DNA of 64,000 bases from Planococcus ruber (GTDB lineage Bacteria; Bacillota; Bacilli; Bacillales_A; Planococcaceae): assembly GCF_022819085.1 (NCBI RefSeq), contig NZ_JALHAG010000001.1, positions 1,013,395 to 1,077,394 on the forward strand, written 5' to 3'. This document shows, piece after piece, positions 50,010 to 57,238 of this stretch. The notes beneath the pieces are model-generated. The model saw only the letters and a list, made by a program, of their open reading frames with translations, was not told the DNA's origin and made no database searches. Every line of letters begins with the position of its first letter. Position 1 is the stretch's first letter. Made by a program: the position numbers and the translations under genes.

Positions 50010-50456
50010 ATGATTGGCCAATTAGACCATCGGGATGAAGAAACGGCGAAGGATATCCAACGCATTCAACAGCCGGCCTATCTTATTGAAGCCGAGTTGA
50101 TGGGATTTCATGGAATTCCGCAATTAACAGAATCGATTGAGGACATCCAGCAAAGCAACGAAAGCTTTACCGGATTTAAAGAAGAGGAATTAAAAGGCTT
50201 TATCTCCTATATTGAAGAAGAAGATCTGATTGATATTTACCGCTTGGTCGTTCATCCGGATTTCTTCAGACGAGGAATCGCGAAAGCGCTGCTTGCTGAT
50301 CTTATGAAGCGATACAAGGGATATAAATTTATCGTCAGCACTGGAACAGCCAATGAGCCAGCCAAAAATCTTTACCGTTCTTTCGGTTTTGTGGAACAAG
50401 ACCTATTTGAAGTTGCGCCGGGCATTACGTGTACCAATTTCATGAAACAAAGCTAG
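50010..50456 (+). CDS. GNAT family N-acetyltransferase
   Basis: 148 residues from the ATG at 50010, behind GGGGGTGG. An earlier ATG at 49989 lies within a TGGTAAAAT extended -10 box (49982-49990), so it is unlikely to be translated. The acetyl-CoA site is IYRLVVHPDFFRRGIAKALLADLMKRY (about 76-102), with the R-R/Q-G-x-A pattern, and the end FIVSTGTANEPAKNLYRSFGFVEQ is typical. Beta strand LKGFISYIEEEDLI precedes it. Its substrate is unknown. It has its own promoter. Confidence 0.9.
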   Translation: MIGQLDHRDEETAKDIQRIQQPAYLIEAELMGFHGIPQLTESIEDIQQSNESFTGFKEEELKGFISYIEEEDLIDIYRLVVHPDFFRRGIAKALLADLMKRYKGYKFIVSTGTANEPAKNLYRSFGFVEQDLFEVAPGITCTNFMKQS

Positions 50457-50466
50457 AAATTATTTT

Positions 50467-50600
50467 GTGCGAGAGGTGGAGTGCTTAAAGCCTGGGGAAT
50501 CCATCCGGCTTTCGTAGTTCTTCTCGCATTGTCATAGGGCGCACTCGCCAGTTTTATTTAATTATGGAAAACACCTGCTTTTTTTAGCAGGTGTTTTTTT
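50467..50600 (+). ncRNA. Structured intergenic element with terminator (candidate small RNA or leader)
   Basis: This 134-base stretch between the GNAT and Rrf2 genes codes for nothing. GCGAGA (50469-50474) pairs with TCTCGC (50522-50527), AAAGCC (50487-50492) pairs with GGCTTT (50507-50512), and the same 5' segment GTGCG (50467-50471) can alternatively pair with CGCAC (50540-50544). A strong terminator follows (AAACACCTGCT 50569-50579 / AGCAGGTGTTT 50586-50596 and T run). It matches no riboswitch class I can name. It could be a 3' UTR RNA of the GNAT gene or part of a dispersed repeat. Confidence 0.4.
50568..50600 (+). terminator. Rho-independent terminator
   Basis: 11-bp stem AAACACCTGCT / AGCAGGTGTTT with T-rich loop, then TTTT. 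It ends the GNAT transcript or the structured element. Confidence 0.9.
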
Positions 50601-50725
50601 ACGGTTGGGATTGAAAGTGTCGGGAGTGGCCCCAAGTTCAATTGATTTACTTTCATTTCAAAATAAATTATTATGTGATAACGAGGATAAGGAATGTCCG
50701 CGTTTAAAAAGCGGAGGTGATGAAT

Positions 50726-51208
50726 GTGCATATGAAAACAGGCGTTGAGCAGTCGGTTTATGCCGTTTTACTGTTGAACATGCTGCCGGATAAAGCTGTG
50801 CTTCCGGGAGAAGCAATCAGCCAGCAGCTGAAAGCATCGCCTACGTATTTCCAAAAACTGCTTCGCAAATTGGTCAGTGCAGGAGTCATTGCATCGGTGC
50901 CAGGCGTAAAAGGCGGATTCAAATTAAACAAACGGGCGGAAGATATCACAGTCTATGATATCTACCTTGCGATAGAAGGAAGGCAGTCGCTTTATTCGTC
51001 CAGCGGCATTTTAGGCGATCTGCTGGAACTGGAAAAGGAAGAAAGCTGCTGCCTCTTGACGGATTTAATGGAAGAAGCGGAAGTGGCTTGGAAATCGGTC
51101 ATGAAACGGGAAACCATTTCATCATTGGCTGAAAAAATGAATGAGCAGCGGTTCCTGCTGAAAACGGAAGCTTTGCAGCAATGGGTGCAAAGAAAAATGG
51201 TCGCCTAG
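50726..51208 (+). CDS. Rrf2-family transcriptional regulator (YwnA-like)
   Basis: 160 residues from the GTG at 50726, eight bases behind GGAGG; an ATG at 50732 is the alternative and would lose two residues. The winged helix is visible as MLPDKAVLPGEAISQQLKASPTYFQKLLRKLVSAGVIASVPGVKGGFKLNKRAEDITVYDIYLAIEG (about 21-86). A Cys-Cys pair (EESCCLLTDLMEEAEVAWKSVM) lies where iron-sulfur members have three spaced cysteines, so a cluster is doubtful; YwnA-type members sense redox or disulfide stress. DUF896 and Hsp33 genes follow closely. Confidence 0.9.
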   Translation: MHMKTGVEQSVYAVLLLNMLPDKAVLPGEAISQQLKASPTYFQKLLRKLVSAGVIASVPGVKGGFKLNKRAEDITVYDIYLAIEGRQSLYSSSGILGDLLELEKEESCCLLTDLMEEAEVAWKSVMKRETISSLAEKMNEQRFLLKTEALQQWVQRKMVA

Positions 51209-51231
51209 CAACGAGGAAAGGAGTGGATCAG

Positions 51232-51456
51232 ATGATTCCTCAATTGAAACGGATCAATGAACTGTCAAAGAAAGCTCGTGAAATCGGGCTGACAAATGCT
51301 GAGAAAGTCGAGCAGCAAGTATTGCGGGAAGATTATTTGCGCGAAATCCGGGGGCAAGTCGAGAACACGGTAACCGGATTGACCGTGCTCGATCCACTCG
51401 GAAACGATGTAACGCCGGAAAAAGTCCGCAATGAAAAAGCAGCAAAAACCATTTAA
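51232..51456 (+). CDS. DUF896 family protein (YnzC-like)
   Basis: 74 residues from the ATG at 51232, behind AAAGGAGTGG. The DUF896 pattern is intact: LKRINELSKKAREIGLTNAEKVEQQVLREDYLREIRGQVENTVTGLTVLDPLGNDVTPEKV (about 4-64). The small helical family is common in Firmicutes; B. subtilis YnzC is in the SOS-regulated yneA operon, but its molecular role is unknown. Here it is in an apparent Rrf2-DUF896-Hsp33 operon, 23 bases after the regulator and 27 before hslO. Confidence 0.95.
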   Translation: MIPQLKRINELSKKAREIGLTNAEKVEQQVLREDYLREIRGQVENTVTGLTVLDPLGNDVTPEKVRNEKAAKTI

Positions 51457-51483
51457 ATTTATAAAGAAAGTAAGTGAAAATAG

Positions 51484-52362
51484 ATGAATGATTATTTAGT
51501 GAAAGCTTTAGCATACGATGGGCAAGTGCGTGCTTATTCTGCACGCACGACGGAAACGGTCAGTGAAGCGCAGCGCCGCCATTACACATGGCCGACAGCT
51601 TCTGCGGCACTGGGCCGTTCCATGACAGCGAGCGTCATGCTCGGCGCCATGATGAAAGGCGAAGAGAAATTGACGATCAAAATCAATGGAGGCGGACCGC
51701 TCGGCACTATTTTAGTCGATGCGAATGCAAAAGGTGAAGTCAGAGGCTACGTTTCCAACCCGCAGACGCATTTCGATTTGAATGCACAAGGGAAGCTGGA
51801 CGTGAGAAGAGCAGTCGGAACAGAAGGAACGCTGTCCGTTTCCAAAGATGTCGGCTTACTGCAGCCATTCGTCGGTCAAGTGCCGATCGTTTCAGGTGAG
51901 CTGGGCGAAGACTTTACGCATTACATCGTTACTTCTGAACAAGTGCCTTCATCTGTCGGCGTTGGCGTCATCGTCAATCCGGACAACACGATCCAGGCAT
52001 CCGGCGGCTTTATCATTCAATTGATGCCGGGAACGAACGAAACGATCATTACGGAAATCGAAAGCCGCCTCAGTGAAATTCCGACGATTTCCAACATGGT
52101 GCGCCAAGGGATGACCCCTGAAGAAATTCTTTTTGCCGTATTAGGCAAAGACAACGTGAAGATTTTGGACGACATGCCGGTGAATTTCCAATGCCAGTGC
52201 TCGCGTGACCGTATCCATAACGCGATCATCAGCTTGGGAACGGATGAAATTCAAGACATGATCGATACCGATGGCCAGGCAGAAGCGCAATGCCATTTCT
52301 GCAATGAAAACTATCTTTTCACGAAAGAAAACTTAGAAGAGATGCTTGAAACAGCGAAATAA
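51484..52362 (+). CDS. hslO: Hsp33 redox-regulated chaperone
   Basis: 292 residues, standard for Bacillales. N-terminal substrate domain begins [21 protein letters not shown], and the C-terminal redox switch holds the four zinc-binding cysteines as FQCQCS (CxC) and [12 protein letters not shown] (CxxC). Oxidation with heat releases zinc, dimerises the protein and activates its holdase function in the cytoplasm. A strong terminator at 52369 ends the operon. Its link to an Rrf2-type regulator makes redox control of transcription plausible. Confidence 0.98.
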   Translation: MNDYLVKALAYDGQVRAYSARTTETVSEAQRRHYTWPTASAALGRSMTASVMLGAMMKGEEKLTIKINGGGPLGTILVDANAKGEVRGYVSNPQTHFDLNAQGKLDVRRAVGTEGTLSVSKDVGLLQPFVGQVPIVSGELGEDFTHYIVTSEQVPSSVGVGVIVNPDNTIQASGGFIIQLMPGTNETIITEIESRLSEIPTISNMVRQGMTPEEILFAVLGKDNVKILDDMPVNFQCQCSRDRIHNAIISLGTDEIQDMIDTDGQAEAQCHFCNENYLFTKENLEEMLETAK

Positions 52363-52368
52363 TTTTTT

Positions 52369-52398
52369 AACACCCGCAAATTTTGCGGGTGTTTTTTT
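52369..52398 (+). terminator. Rho-independent terminator after hslO
   Basis: ACACCCGCAAA directly facing TTTTGCGGGTGT, then a T run of seven. Confidence 0.9.
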
Positions 52399-52415
52399 GC
52401 AGTGAGCACTTCTCA

Positions 52416-52444
52416 TTGGGATTTTTTCTTTGCTGTGATATAAT
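52416..52444 (+). promoter_or_regulatory. Sigma-A promoter of the MhqD-like gene
   Basis: TTGGGA (52416-52421), 17 bases, TATAAT (52439-52444), with an extended TG two bases before the -10 box. The MhqR-type operator begins at the last base of the -10 box. Confidence 0.8.
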
Positions 52445-52463
52445 TATCTCGAATTCAAGATAA
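52444..52463. promoter_or_regulatory. MhqR-type operator
   Basis: TTATCTCGAATTCAAGATAA: an imperfect palindrome that matches the Bacillus MhqR box (TATCTCGAATTCGAGATA) at all but one of its positions. It covers the promoter start region, so the repressor would block transcription until quinone or aldehyde stress releases it. Confidence 0.85.
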
Positions 52464-52526
52464 GTTTAAGTTAAATCAATTAGGGAAACAGACGAGTAAG
52501 GTGTCTGAAATAGGAGGATGATTTAG

Positions 52527-53129
52527 ATGAAGCACATATTCCATCAAGGATCCAACAAAGAGAAACCGACGTTTTTACTATTGCACGGCACGGGAGGCAA
52601 TGAAAACGACCTATTGCCGCTCGCCAAACATATCGATCCGGAAGCTTCTGTGCTGAGTGTACGGGGCAATGTTTCCGAAAATGGCATGCCGCGGTTTTTC
52701 AAGCGTTTGGCTGAAGGCGTTTTTGACATGGAAGATTTGAAAGCCAGAACGGAAGAACTCAATGAATTTATCGGAAAAGCAGCAAAAGACCATGGTTTCG
52801 ACCGCAGCAATGTCATCGCCATCGGCTATTCGAATGGGGCAAACATCGCTGCAAATTTGCTGTTCACTTATTCGGATGCGTTAAAAGGCGCCATTCTCCA
52901 TCATCCGATGGTTCCAAACCGCGAGACGGAACTGCCGGATTTGGCAGGGGTTCCCGTATTTATCTCAGCAGGGACTAATGACCCCATCTGTCCATCGGAG
53001 GAATCGACTGATTTGGAAAGTTTGCTTAAGAATGCAGGGGCACAAGTGCATCTGCACTGGGAAAATTACGGCCATCAATTGACAATGCCGGAAGTGGAAG
53101 CCGCGAAAGTCTGGTACGGCCAATTATAA
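52527..53129 (+). CDS. mhqD: Alpha/beta hydrolase (phospholipase/carboxylesterase family, MhqD-like)
   Basis: 200 residues, exactly the MhqD/YodD size. Oxyanion segment LLLHGTGGNENDLLPLAKHI (about 17-36), nucleophile elbow AIGYSNGANIAANLLF (Ser about 97), catalytic Asp in ISAGTNDPICPSEES (about 148-162) and His in NYGHQLTMPEVEAA (about 183). It probably hydrolyses small esters or lactones and helps detoxify quinones and related electrophiles. The MhqR-type operator strongly supports this. No mhqR or other mhq genes are nearby. Confidence 0.9.
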   Translation: MKHIFHQGSNKEKPTFLLLHGTGGNENDLLPLAKHIDPEASVLSVRGNVSENGMPRFFKRLAEGVFDMEDLKARTEELNEFIGKAAKDHGFDRSNVIAIGYSNGANIAANLLFTYSDALKGAILHHPMVPNRETELPDLAGVPVFISAGTNDPICPSEESTDLESLLKNAGAQVHLHWENYGHQLTMPEVEAAKVWYGQL

Positions 53130-53132
53130 ACA

Positions 53133-53161
53133 GAACCCCCTTGTGGAAACCAGGGGATTTT
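53133..53161 (+). terminator. Weak terminator after the MhqD-like gene
   Basis: CCCCT / AGGGG stem with a loop of about 12 bases followed by ATTTTTAG. Confidence 0.5.
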
Positions 53162-53182
53162 TAGAAGGCAAGGAGGCATGAC

Positions 53183-54148
53183 ATGCAAAGAAACCCGCAT
53201 ATTCAAGAGCAACTGGAAGCGTGGATCGAAGAAAACAAAGGACATGCCATTTTAGGAACCACCGCACAATACATTCCGGCGCTTGGAAAAGTGGATCCGA
53301 GCCGTTTAGGAATTTGCATGGTGGATGAAGACGGCCATTATTATTGTGCCGGGGACACGGATCAGGAATTCACGCTGCAAAGCATTTCAAAAGCGCTATC
53401 GTTTATTGCGGTGTGCTGCCATTACGGTTTGGATTTTGTGCTTGAAAGAGTAGATGTCGAACCGACCGGTGAAGCCTTCAATTCCATCATCCCTTTTGAA
53501 ATCCACCGGCCGAATAAACCGTTCAACCCGTTCATCAATGCAGGCGCTATTACTGTATCGGCATTGCTTCCAGGGCAAACCAGCCAAAAGAAATACGAAT
53601 ACTTGCTGGAATTCCTGGAAGGGTTGGTTGGGCATCCACTCGAAATGGACCGGGAAGTCTATGATTCCGAATGGAAATCTTCTCACCGCAACCGGGCGCT
53701 TGCTTATTATTTGAAAGAAGCGAACTTCCTTGAAATCGAAGTCGAAGAAGCGCTCGATATTTATATCCGCCAATGTTCCATTAAAATAAGCACACAAGAT
53801 TTGGCATTGATCGGATTGATTATCGCCTATGACGGCTTTAATCCAATCACGAAAGTAAATCATTTTTCAGATGAAATCGCCCAAGTCGCAAAAGTGTTGA
53901 TGGTGACGTGCGGCATGTACAACTCTTCCGGGAATTTTGCGGCCCATGTTGGCATTCCCGCAAAAAGCGGGGTATCCGGTGGGATTTTGGCGGCCGTTCC
54001 GCCTAAGCTCCACTCCCAGACGTACGAGTTCCGGGCCGGAGCGGGCATCGGAGTTTATGGGCCAGCAATCGACGTCCAAGGGAACAGTGCAGCTGGCACC
54101 ATGATGCTGCGCCAGATTTCTAAAGAATGGGACTTGAGCATTTTCTAA
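53183..54148 (+). CDS. glsA: Glutaminase A
   Basis: 321 residues, serine-dependent beta-lactamase-like fold. The nucleophile motif SxxK is LQSISKALSF (Ser and Lys about 71-74). Other family elements are PTGEAFNSIIPFE, KPFNPFINAGAITVSALLPG (about 112-131), NRALAYYLKEANFL and the C-terminal GVSGGILAAVPP. It hydrolyses L-glutamine to glutamate and ammonia in the cytoplasm. It starts 53 bases after the hydrolase gene behind AAGGAGGC and ends right before a hairpin that is repeated at 54487. Confidence 0.97.
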   Translation: MQRNPHIQEQLEAWIEENKGHAILGTTAQYIPALGKVDPSRLGICMVDEDGHYYCAGDTDQEFTLQSISKALSFIAVCCHYGLDFVLERVDVEPTGEAFNSIIPFEIHRPNKPFNPFINAGAITVSALLPGQTSQKKYEYLLEFLEGLVGHPLEMDREVYDSEWKSSHRNRALAYYLKEANFLEIEVEEALDIYIRQCSIKISTQDLALIGLIIAYDGFNPITKVNHFSDEIAQVAKVLMVTCGMYNSSGNFAAHVGIPAKSGVSGGILAAVPPKLHSQTYEFRAGAGIGVYGPAIDVQGNSAAGTMMLRQISKEWDLSIF

Positions 54149-54184
54149 AAAAACCCGTGAGCTGCAAAAGCTCACGGTTTTTTT
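54148..54184 (+). terminator. Rho-independent terminator after glsA (copy 1 of a repeated hairpin)
   Basis: CCGTGAGCT (54155-54163) / AGCTCACGG (54169-54177) then a T run. Thirty bases from 54148 to 54177 are identical to 54487-54516. Confidence 0.9.
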
Positions 54185-54210
54185 GCAACTTCTCAAGGAA
54201 CTAGTTAGGT

Positions 54211-54345
54211 GCGAGCGTCTGCTTCTGGAATCCGCACTGCGGCGCTATGGACAGGATTCCCACAATAAGCCGAGAAAACCACTCGTCTTATTGCTCCATC
54301 CTGTCCGGAACCGCGCCGGTGCTGGAGCCCTCTCCAAAGATTTGG
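54211..54345. repeat. Long imperfect hairpin in the glsA downstream gap (candidate dispersed element)
   Basis: Nested complementary blocks: GGCGC (54241-54245) with GCGCC (54313-54317), GGACAGGAT (54249-54257) with ATCCTGTCC (54298-54306), AATAAG (54264-54269) with CTTATT (54287-54292) and CGAG (54271-54274) with CTCG (54282-54285). That is 24 paired bases over 77. A 68-codon open frame runs through it (54183-54389) but has no ribosome site and is Arg/Lys/Leu-rich in the way hairpin-derived frames are. The rest of the gap to 54486 shows nothing. Confidence 0.6.
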
Positions 54346-54486
54346 AGCAAAGGATTGGAGACGATATTCTTATAAAAGCATCGTTCTAAACCGCTTGCTC
54401 CTGAGCCAGTTCATTGCAATGCCATTTTGCGGAGTATCGAATTTTTAAACAAAACTTTTCCATTTCCATCTTTTTCAATACACTGG

Positions 54487-54520
54487 AAAAAACCCGTGAG
54501 CTGCAAAAGCTCACGGGTTT
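54487..54520 (-). terminator. Terminator of the minus-strand lipoprotein gene (copy 2 of the repeated hairpin)
   Basis: CCCGTGAGCT (54493-54502) / AGCTCACGGG (54508-54517). On the minus strand it is followed by TTTTTTCC. The gene's TGA stop (54513-54511) lies inside the stem. Confidence 0.85.
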
Positions 54521-55068
54521 TCATTTTGTGAAGCGTAAGGCAGTTCTTTTATCTGGAAGGCTAAGCTGCCGATGTTCACGATGCCCTCAAATTTCCGGGT
54601 TTTTCCCCAATCATAAAATTGAAAAGTGACGGAGTGGCTGCTGACTGCTTTGATCGACGGTGCGATGATGTCCACGCCCGTGTCCTGATTTTCAATCACA
54701 TGGGCAATCGCTTGGCTGATGCTTTGGCTGCGTTCATCATCATAGCGGACAAGGGAAATTAATGTGCCTTTTCCAGGGAAGGTATCTGTCGCTTCCCGGT
54801 GGGCAGTCAAGGCAACCAAATCGCCTGTTTTTAACTGGCGCTGCTCGAGCGGCGCTCCTGATGTTTGGGTGAACTGGCTGGTGGGAGCCACTTCAAAATA
54901 GGTGCCTTCAATCAAGATGGCTTGTTCAGCAGGATGCTGTACGATATGTAAAGTGGAGTAATCCAGTTTCGGCGGAGCAATGCTTTTGGAAGCTACAGGT
55001 TCTGCCGAACAGCCGGCCAGCATGAAAAAACAACTTAAAAATAATATCGCCAACCCTAAAGAGCGCAT
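54511..55068 (-). CDS. Putative lipoprotein, hypothetical
   Basis: 185 residues. A clear lipoprotein signal, MRSLGLAILFLSCFFMLAG then Cys20, so it is anchored on the outer face of the membrane. The mature part has beta-strand-like stretches (LDYSTLHIVQHPAEQAILIEGTYFEV; TFQFYDWGKTRKFEGIVNIGSLAF) and no family I recognise. A ribosome site (GGGGGGATT) precedes the ATG. The last codons and stop are embedded in the terminator hairpin. It is a single gene. Confidence 0.8.
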   Translation of the reverse strand: MRSLGLAILFLSCFFMLAGCSAEPVASKSIAPPKLDYSTLHIVQHPAEQAILIEGTYFEVAPTSQFTQTSGAPLEQRQLKTGDLVALTAHREATDTFPGKGTLISLVRYDDERSQSISQAIAHVIENQDTGVDIIAPSIKAVSSHSVTFQFYDWGKTRKFEGIVNIGSLAFQIKELPYASQNENP

Positions 55069-55256
55069 ACAATCCCCCCTGCCATCATGCTTTAATCATA
55101 CAGACGTTTCAGAATACAAAAAGTTACAGAAAAATGGAAAAAGATTTAAAGAATTTTAAAGATTTAATAAGGAACAAGTTTTTGAATTTTTTCTAAAGAG
55201 TGAGGCTTTGCAGATAACAGAAGTTTGGGTGAAATGGCTCATTCAGTTTTTCAAAT

Positions 55257-55281
55257 GTTTGAGATGGAGAGGCACGGGTAA
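55257..55281 (+). promoter_or_regulatory. Sigma-B promoter of the YsnF-type stress gene
   Basis: GTTTGA (55257-55262), 13 bases, GGGTAA (55276-55281); consensus except one base. Expected start near 55290. The rest of the 269-base gap (55069-55256) is AT-rich with no visible feature. Confidence 0.85.
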
Positions 55282-55337
55282 ATCTTTTGTAAGCAAGATT
55301 TTTCAAGTTACACATACTGAAATTGGAGGAATCGAAA

Positions 55338-56585
55338 ATGGCCAACAATAAATTTATGGGAACTTTCGACAACGAAACAGAAGTGTTAAGAAAAATCGAA
55401 GAACTGAAAGCGCAAGGCACGAGTGAAGACCATATGTATGTCATGGCACGCGACAAAGAACAGATTTCTATGGTGCGCGGCCGGACAGATGTTGATTACA
55501 AATCCACTGAAGGCAGCTGGAAAGACAAATTTATGGGATTCTTGTCCGGCAATGAACCTGTCCGTGAGGCTTTTAATGGGTTAGGTGTAGATGGCGACGA
55601 AGCTGACCGCTATTACAACGAAGTGCAGAATGGCAGAATTTTATTGTTTGTTGATAAAGAAATCGGCGACAATTACTCCCGGACTTCAGAAAATTATACG
55701 GGCCGTGACGAAGGCAAAAGTACATTGGCAGGCGGTGCAGTATATGGAGACCCGACTGTCGAAAACACAAGAGCCGTTGGGCATTCGGATTCGGGAATCG
55801 TAGCACGGGACGGTTTGACTGTAGATACGAATGAGGCCAATGATATTGATTTCCATAGAGAACGGAATATGGTGGATTCAGATGATACTTCAGCGGTGTC
55901 AAGACTTGATGATGAAACAGCCGGTGTCGGACGAGATACTGGAACCGGCTTTGGATTAGGCGGCGGCAGCAATGTCGACGACACGCCGCGGCCAAGCCGG
56001 GATGCAAATGATTTTTCAGCCACTAATGAACTGGATCGTGAAGATCGTTTCGATGATACAAACCGGACAACGGGCGGCTTGACTGATTCAGACCGCACGA
56101 CCGGCGGATTTACCGATACAGATCGTACGACAAGCGGCTTGACAGACAGTGATTTGAACCGAGACCATTCGCACGAAGAAGAAGAGCGGCTTCGCCTTCA
56201 TGAGGAGCGCTTGCATGTGAACAAAGACCGTGTGCAGACTGGAGAAGTAAATGTAGGAAAGCACGTGGTGGAAGATGAGCAGACCATTGAAGTACCGGTT
56301 GAACGCGAGGAAGTTTATGTAGAACGCCGTCCGGTGAATGAAGAAAGCACAGAAGGCGGCTTGACTGGAGATGCCTATCAGGAAGGCGACAATATTCACA
56401 TTCCGGTAACAGAAGAACGCGTCAACGTATCGAAAACGGATGTCGTGAATGAAGAAATTGTCGTTGGTAAACGCAAAGTGCAAGACACGGAAACAGTGAG
56501 CGAAACGGTTCGCCGGGAAGAAGCGGATATTGATGAAGACCTTGATGCCGATGATTTAGGAAACAGCCGAAAAGACCGCTTATAA
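55338..56585 (+). CDS. General stress protein with GSP17M-like and YsnF/AvaK (DUF2382) domains
   Basis: 415 residues from the ATG at 55338, eight bases behind GGAGGA. N-terminal GSP17M/YflT-like domain (about 4-95: FMGTFDNETEVLRKIEELKAQGTSEDHMYVMARDKEQISMVRGRTDVDY). An acidic low-complexity linker (about 100-275) contains three near-identical ten-residue units, TTGGLTDSDR, TTGGFTDTDR and TTSGLTDSDL. The C-terminal DUF2382 domain (about 280-395) shows RLRLHEERLHVNKDRVQTGEVNVGKHVVEDEQTIEVPVEREEVYVERRPV. The sigma-B promoter places it in the general stress response. Its molecular function is unknown. Confidence 0.9.
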   Translation: MANNKFMGTFDNETEVLRKIEELKAQGTSEDHMYVMARDKEQISMVRGRTDVDYKSTEGSWKDKFMGFLSGNEPVREAFNGLGVDGDEADRYYNEVQNGRILLFVDKEIGDNYSRTSENYTGRDEGKSTLAGGAVYGDPTVENTRAVGHSDSGIVARDGLTVDTNEANDIDFHRERNMVDSDDTSAVSRLDDETAGVGRDTGTGFGLGGGSNVDDTPRPSRDANDFSATNELDREDRFDDTNRTTGGLTDSDRTTGGFTDTDRTTSGLTDSDLNRDHSHEEEERLRLHEERLHVNKDRVQTGEVNVGKHVVEDEQTIEVPVEREEVYVERRPVNEESTEGGLTGDAYQEGDNIHIPVTEERVNVSKTDVVNEEIVVGKRKVQDTETVSETVRREEADIDEDLDADDLGNSRKDRL

Positions 56586-56613
56586 AATTTCGTTGGAGTA
56601 AGCAGATGCAGAA

Positions 56614-56640
56614 AGGCGGGGAACCATCCCCGCCTTTTTT
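56614..56640 (+). terminator. Rho-independent terminator
   Basis: AGGCGGGGA (56614-56622) / TCCCCGCCT (56627-56635) with an ACCA loop and T run. Confidence 0.92.
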
Positions 56641-56687
56641 ATTTCGCCAAAGAGCGGTATGATAGAAGAAAGTCAGGAGTGAAGACA

Positions 56688-56888
56688 ATGGACGGCAAAA
56701 AAAGAATCGATGTAAAACCAGGGATTGCAGTGAATATTGTGCTGAAACAAGACCAGCGATCCGGTAAATTGACCAAAGGCATTGTAAAAGATATCTTAAC
56801 CAATTCAGCTACCCATCCGCACGGCATTAAAGTTCGGCTTGAAGATGGCCAAGTCGGGCGAGTGGCAGAAATTCTTGAAACAAAGTAA
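56688..56888 (+). CDS. ywbE: YwbE family protein (DUF2196)
   Basis: 66 residues from the ATG at 56688, eight bases behind AGGAG. The small KOW-like beta-barrel pattern of YwbE is complete: RIDVKPGIAVNIVLKQDQRSGKLTKGIVKDILTNSATHPHGIKVRLEDGQVGRVAEIL (about 6-63). The family is widespread in Bacillales and of unknown function; the fold suggests RNA or ribosome binding. A small hydrophilic protein gene follows after 34 bases, probably on the same transcript. Confidence 0.95.
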   Translation: MDGKKRIDVKPGIAVNIVLKQDQRSGKLTKGIVKDILTNSATHPHGIKVRLEDGQVGRVAEILETK

Positions 56889-56922
56889 CACTTCAAAACT
56901 ATTCTTGGAAGGAGACATGCAA

Positions 56923-57150
56923 ATGTTTGCTGATAAAGAAAAGCATGGAGACCACTTTGAAGCGCCGGAAAGCAAAAAAGCGGAACGGCAGAACGAAAAA
57001 CTTCACTCAGAAGATCCGAGGGAAATCGGTGAGCAATTAGATGAACAAAAAGAAGGGCTCGATGAACGGCATTATGAAAATCCGAAAACCCGAAAGGATA
57101 AACGGAATGCAGAGCCGATCAGTAAACCGGATGAGAAAAACTTCATTTGA
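56923..57150 (+). CDS. Small hydrophilic protein (hypothetical)
   Basis: 75 residues from the ATG at 56923, eight bases after AAGGAG; an ATG at 56917 is too close. Highly charged (Glu, Lys, Asp, Arg over half), no hydrophobic core, and probably disordered: KEKHGDHFEAPESKKAERQNEKLHSEDPREIGEQLDEQKEGLDERHYENPKTRKDKRN. No family recognised. It follows ywbE and ends at a terminator (57171). In composition it resembles the sigma-B-controlled protein at 35719. Confidence 0.75.
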   Translation: MFADKEKHGDHFEAPESKKAERQNEKLHSEDPREIGEQLDEQKEGLDERHYENPKTRKDKRNAEPISKPDEKNFI

Positions 57151-57170
57151 ATTTTAAGGAATTACCAAAG

Positions 57171-57197
57171 AAGGACTCATTAATTTGAGTCCTTTTG
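57171..57197 (+). terminator. Rho-independent terminator
   Basis: AAGGACTCA (57171-57179) / TGAGTCCTT (57186-57194) then TTG. An extended -10 box (TGTTAAAAT, 57200-57208) for the helicase gene follows at once. Confidence 0.8.
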
Positions 57198-57238
57198 TGT
57201 GTTAAAATAGAAGGAATGAAACAGCGAAGGAGCAGCAT

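Noticed and set aside
54183-54389. 68-codon open frame after glsA
   Set aside because: It runs through a long hairpin, lacks a ribosome site and begins inside the glsA terminator; better seen as an intergenic element.
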